From NCBI RefSeq assembly GCF_012163155.1, contig NZ_JAAVUN010000002.1:62001-126000 (forward strand): a stretch of 64,000 nt of DNA, read 5' to 3'. Made by a program: the position numbers and the translations under genes. Of the stretch, positions 60,943 to 64,000 are shown piece after piece (position 1 is the stretch's first letter; each line of letters begins with the position of its first letter). Below the pieces are notes generated by a model. The model saw only the letters and a list, made by a program, of their open reading frames with translations, did no database searches and was not told the origin of the DNA. This DNA is from Kocuria subflava (GTDB taxonomy: Bacteria; Actinomycetota; Actinomycetes; Actinomycetales; Micrococcaceae).

Positions 60943-61821
60943 TTACCTGGCGGTGGCCGCGTTGCCGGGAACGGTCACAAAATCGATGAGTTCCTCCACC
61001 TGTCCCAGCAATTGTGGTTCCAGGTCCGCGTAGGTGTTGACGCGGGAGAGGATGTGACTCCACGCCTTGCCCAGGTCCTCGGCCGTGGCGTGGGGCCACC
61101 CCAGTCCCCGGCAGATCCCGGTCTTCCAGTCCTGACCGCGGGGCACATGGGGCCAAGCCGGAATGCCCAGCACGGATGGTTTCACCGACTGCCAGATGTC
61201 GATGTACGGGTGGCCCAGAATCAGCACGTTGCCGGGCGCAGCAGGAACCTGCATGGCCTGGGCGGCAAGACGGGACTCCTTGGAGCCCTCCACCAGGTGA
61301 TCCACCAGAATGCCCAGACGGCGCGTGGGGCTCGGTTGGAACTGCTTCACGGCGGCTGCCAAATCATCCACGCCGTGCAGGGGCTCCACCACAATGCCCT
61401 CCACCGCCAGGTCATGGCCCCAGACCTTGGCCACCAGTTCGGCGTCGTGCTTTCCCTCCACCCAAATGCGGGAGGCCTGCGCCGTCCGGGCCCTGAAACC
61501 CTCCACCTCCACGGAGCCGGAACGCGTCCGACGCCGGGCGGGGGCGGCGGGCGCCCGCCGCGGTTCAGCGGCAATCACCGGTTGGCCTTCGAACAGGAAT
61601 CCCGGTCCCAGGGGGAAGGCGCGAATCTTGCCGTGCCGGTCCTCCAGGCTGAGCACCCGCATGCCACCAATGGTTTCCAGCCGCACCACAGCGCCCACCC
61701 AGCCCGATGAGACCTCCTCCAGAACCATCCCGCGGGCCACCGGCAGCGGCTTGGCCTCCGGGGGACGACGACGCTGGTTGAGCTCATCCAGGCTGGCGGG
61801 TCCCCAAGACGAATCAGACAT
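60943..61821 (-). CDS. DUF3097 family protein with TOPRIM-like motifs
   Basis: A 292-residue actinobacterial protein of unknown function. An N-terminal beta-rich part (GMVLEEVSSGWVGAVVRLE) precedes a basic linker and a core with IWVEGKHDAELVAKVWG and LGILVDHLVEGSKES, which look like the Glu and Asp motifs of a TOPRIM fold as in RNase M5. LGHPYIDIWQSVKP follows. ATG 61821 has GGAG upstream. It is usually next to hrcA. A role in nucleic acid processing is only a guess. Confidence 0.8.
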   Translation of the reverse strand: MSDSSWGPASLDELNQRRRPPEAKPLPVARGMVLEEVSSGWVGAVVRLETIGGMRVLSLEDRHGKIRAFPLGPGFLFEGQPVIAAEPRRAPAAPARRRTRSGSVEVEGFRARTAQASRIWVEGKHDAELVAKVWGHDLAVEGIVVEPLHGVDDLAAAVKQFQPSPTRRLGILVDHLVEGSKESRLAAQAMQVPAAPGNVLILGHPYIDIWQSVKPSVLGIPAWPHVPRGQDWKTGICRGLGWPHATAEDLGKAWSHILSRVNTYADLEPQLLGQVEELIDFVTVPGNAATAR

Positions 61822-61944
61822 GGTGCTCCTGGGTTCGTGTGGTGGAAGAAGGCGTGCCATCTGCTGGCGGCGGGCCGCGGGCACGCGAATCAGCCGCGAG
61901 CGTATCAAGCACGGGGCGCCGGTGCTGAGATCTGGCGGGGCCGT

Positions 61945-61950
61945 TAGAAT
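61945..61950 (+). promoter_or_regulatory. -10 box of the hrcA-dnaJ promoter
   Basis: TAGAAT ends 2 bp before the CIRCE-like repeat, so the transcription start would fall inside the operator. No clear -35 box. Confidence 0.5.
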
Positions 61951-61952
61951 CG

Positions 61953-61979
61953 TTGGCACTGTGCCGGTGACAGTGCCAA
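61953..61979. promoter_or_regulatory. CIRCE-like HrcA operator
   Basis: TTGGCACTG-N9-CAGTGCCAA: perfect 9-bp arms with the exact 9-bp CIRCE spacer. The consensus is TTAGCACTC-N9-GAGTGCTAA, so two positions per arm differ, and symmetrically. It lies 93 bp before hrcA, so HrcA probably represses its own operon. Confidence 0.85.
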
Positions 61980-62071
61980 TGGCAACACCAATTGTTCGCA
62001 GCTGAGCTCAGGCACCGCCACATCGTGAATCGGTCAGGAGACGGCCGTTGCCAACCGGGGAGGAGGAGACC

Positions 62072-63085
62072 GTGGACCACCCACGCCGCCAGCAAGTGCT
62101 GCAAGCGATTGTGGAGGACTACGTCCACTCCCGTGAACCGGTCGGTTCTCAGGCACTGGTGGAACGCCACCACTTGGGCGTTTCCTCTGCCACCGTGCGC
62201 AATGACATGGGTGTGTTGGAGGAGGAGGGGCTGATCATGGCCCCGCACACCAGTGCTGGGCGCATTCCCACGGAGAAGGGCTACCGCACCTTCGTGGACC
62301 AGATCACCTCCTTGAAGCCCCTGAATTCACCGCAGCGCCGGGCCATCCGCACGTTGCTGGAGGGCGCTGAGGACATCGACGACGTCATGGAGCGTTCCGT
62401 TCGCCTGCTGGCCCAACTGACGCATCAGGTGGCTGTGGTGCAGTACCCGGTCGCGGCCGTGGTCACCATCCGTCACGTGGAATTGGTGCGTATGGATGAA
62501 CATCACGTTCTGGTGGTGCTGATCCCTGCGGATGGTCGCGTGTCCCAACGGACGATCGCCCTGTCGGCACCCGTGGACGAGCACGTGGTGCTGGATACCA
62601 GGGCCCGCGTTCTGGGGGCCGTGACTGCTCGGGCGGTGTTGGAGGCGGCGTCGTTGTTGGGCACCAGCGCGTTGCAGGCACCCGTGGAGCAGCGGCCGCT
62701 GTTGATGGCCGTGGCTGAAGCGCTGCAGGCACTTGCCGCTTCCAGCTCTGAACAGCGCATGGTGATGGCCGGAACAGCCAACCTTGCCCACTCCACCGGT
62801 GACTTTGCTCGTACAATCGGGCCGGTGTTGGAAGCCCTGGAGGAACAGGTTGCCCTGCTGAGACTGCTCTCGGAAATGCAGCAGGACGACCGTGGAATCG
62901 CTGTGCGGATCGGCGCGGATGACGCCTCCGACCCTCTGGTGGAGACCTCAGTGGTGGCCACCGGGTACGGCCCACAGGAATCAGCCAAGGTGGGTGTCCT
63001 GGGCCCCACACGGATGGATTATCCGCACACCATGGCGGCAGTGCGCGCAGTGGCGCGTTACCTGTCCCGGGTGCTGGATGCATGA
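62072..63085 (+). CDS. hrcA: Heat-inducible transcriptional repressor HrcA
   Basis: Represses chaperone genes at CIRCE and is itself folded by GroE. 337 residues: winged-helix N-terminus (VGSQALVERHHLGVSSATVRNDM), SAGRIPTEKGYRTFVD, and the C-terminal GAF-like HrcA domain with the end GPTRMDYPHTMAAVRAVARYL. GTG 62072 is preceded by GGAGGAG; a TTG at 62048 would add eight residues. dnaJ follows by 30 bp. Confidence 0.95.
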   Translation: MDHPRRQQVLQAIVEDYVHSREPVGSQALVERHHLGVSSATVRNDMGVLEEEGLIMAPHTSAGRIPTEKGYRTFVDQITSLKPLNSPQRRAIRTLLEGAEDIDDVMERSVRLLAQLTHQVAVVQYPVAAVVTIRHVELVRMDEHHVLVVLIPADGRVSQRTIALSAPVDEHVVLDTRARVLGAVTARAVLEAASLLGTSALQAPVEQRPLLMAVAEALQALAASSSEQRMVMAGTANLAHSTGDFARTIGPVLEALEEQVALLRLLSEMQQDDRGIAVRIGADDASDPLVETSVVATGYGPQESAKVGVLGPTRMDYPHTMAAVRAVARYLSRVLDA

Positions 63086-63115
63086 ATTGATCAAGAACAC
63101 GGAACGGACTAATCG

Positions 63116-64000
63116 TTGAGCGATCACTACCAGACACTGGGTGTGGCCCGGGATGCCAGCGCTGAGGAAATCAAGCGCGCCTACCGCAAGAAGGCACGCA
63201 CCCTTCACCCTGACGTCAACCCGTCACCGGAGGCTGCCGAAGAGTTCAAGCGTGTGGCCCATGCCAATGACGTTCTCTCCGATCCTGAGAAGCGCCGGAT
63301 CTACGACGCCACCGGGGATGAGAACGGTCAAGCCGGTTTCGGCGGAGGATTTGGTGGTGGCTTCGGCGGCGCCGGAGGATTCGGTGGCTTTGGTGACATC
63401 TTCGACGCATTCTTCCAGGGTGCCGGCGGCCAGCAGGGCCCCAAGTCCCGGACCAGGCAGGGCCAGGATGCCCTGATCACGGAGCGGATCTCCCTGCAGG
63501 AGGCCGTGTTCGGCACGGACAAACGCATCACCGTTGACACGGCGGTCACCTGTCCCACGTGTGAGGGGACCTGCTGCCAGCCGGGCACCCATCCGGAACA
63601 GTGCAATGCCTGCGGTGGTGCCGGCCAGGTCCGTCAGCCCATCCGCTCCCCGCTGGGCACCGTGATGACCGTGGCACCCTGCCACAACTGTGACGGATTC
63701 GGCAGCGTGATCAAGAGCCCGTGCCAGGAGTGCTACGGGCAGGGTCGCGTCCGGGACAAGCGTCAACTCAACGTCAAGATCCCTGCCGGTGTTCGCACCG
63801 GAACCCGTATCCGGCTCTCCGGTCAGGGCGAGGCCGGTACCGCCGGTGGCCCCAACGGCGACCTTTACGTGGAGACCCGGGTTCAGAACGATCCCACGTT
63901 CCGGCGCGATGGCGATGACCTCCACATGGTGGTCCGGGTACCCATGGTGGCTGCCAGCTTGGGCACCACCTTGAAGGTGGACACTTTTGACGGCCCTCAG
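63116..64000 (+). CDS. dnaJ: Chaperone DnaJ (type 2), 3' end outside window
   Basis: Hsp40 co-chaperone of DnaK. 295 codons are visible and the frame is open at the window end. J domain with HPD at residues 31-33, Gly/Phe-rich region (about 65-95), a zinc domain with four cysteine pairs ([32 protein letters not shown]) and the start of the C-terminal substrate domain. The first zinc repeat ends in Cys instead of Gly, as in other hrcA-linked actinobacterial DnaJ2. TTG 63116 is the only start: a stop codon lies in frame at 63110. Confidence 0.94.
   Translation, partial: MSDHYQTLGVARDASAEEIKRAYRKKARTLHPDVNPSPEAAEEFKRVAHANDVLSDPEKRRIYDATGDENGQAGFGGGFGGGFGGAGGFGGFGDIFDAFFQGAGGQQGPKSRTRQGQDALITERISLQEAVFGTDKRITVDTAVTCPTCEGTCCQPGTHPEQCNACGGAGQVRQPIRSPLGTVMTVAPCHNCDGFGSVIKSPCQECYGQGRVRDKRQLNVKIPAGVRTGTRIRLSGQGEAGTAGGPNGDLYVETRVQNDPTFRRDGDDLHMVVRVPMVAASLGTTLKVDTFDGPQ

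Overview
The window is chromosomal DNA of a high-GC actinobacterium, most likely a member of the Micrococcaceae (Micrococcus/Arthrobacter/Kocuria relatives). The evidence is the gene order (alaS-ruvX-mltG-aroECKB-efp-nusB-pyr-mihF-gmk-rpoZ-coaBC-metK-priA and leuS-comEA/EC-holA-rpsT-lepA-hemW-hrcA-dnaJ), an actinobacterial integration host factor (mIHF), a PriA without Walker motifs, a second-type DnaJ next to hrcA, and a C50-carotenoid gene cluster. The genus cannot be fixed from the sequence. No tRNA, rRNA, CRISPR array or transposase was seen.

Layout. (1) 1-6.5 kb: glycerol use. Two GlpD paralogues (the first cut by the window edge) flank a SorC-family regulator that reads the other way, followed by glpF and glpK. 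A perfect 10-bp inverted repeat lies between the regulator and the second glpD. (2) 6.5-10.9 kb: a DUF559 nuclease-like gene bracketed by two near-identical 64-bp hairpins, an isolated rpsD, and a secreted subtilase with a CRP/GlxR-like site upstream. (3) 10.9-37.8 kb: a dense run of plus-strand housekeeping genes with many 4-8 bp overlaps: alaS, the ruvX-mltG-aroE/C/K/B block, efp, nusB, the PyrR-controlled pyrimidine operon (pyrR, pyrB, pyrC, a membrane protein, carA, carB, pyrF), mihF, gmk, rpoZ, coaBC, metK and a degenerate priA. (4) 37.8-40 kb: a minus-strand glycosyltransferase and an alpha/beta hydrolase. (5) 40.2-48.8 kb: leuS, degV, comEA, comEC, holA, rpsT. (6) 49-56.7 kb: an accessory block with an orphan PemK/MazF-like protein, a MarR regulator, the translationally coupled crtE-crtB-crtI-crtYe-(crtYf::crtEb) operon, and a second DUF559 gene again bracketed by two hairpins, of a different family from the first pair. 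(7) 57.1-64 kb: lepA, hemW, DUF4870 and DUF3097 proteins, hrcA behind a CIRCE-like element, and a dnaJ cut by the window end.

Working together. The glp genes import, phosphorylate and oxidise glycerol. The aro genes make chorismate. The pyr/car genes make UMP and are probably controlled by PyrR at a leader RNA that includes the pyrR ribosome binding site. ComEA/ComEC would carry DNA across the membrane. The crt operon should make a cyclised C50 carotenoid from farnesyl/geranylgeranyl diphosphate under a CrtR-like MarR regulator.

The strongest unexplained signals are (a) the two DUF559 genes, each framed by a private pair of same-orientation hairpins placed where terminators make no sense, which resembles a REP/RAYT-like mobile arrangement, and (b) a 10-mer, ACGACGACGC, found at least 12 times on either strand, in intergenic DNA and in several codon phases.
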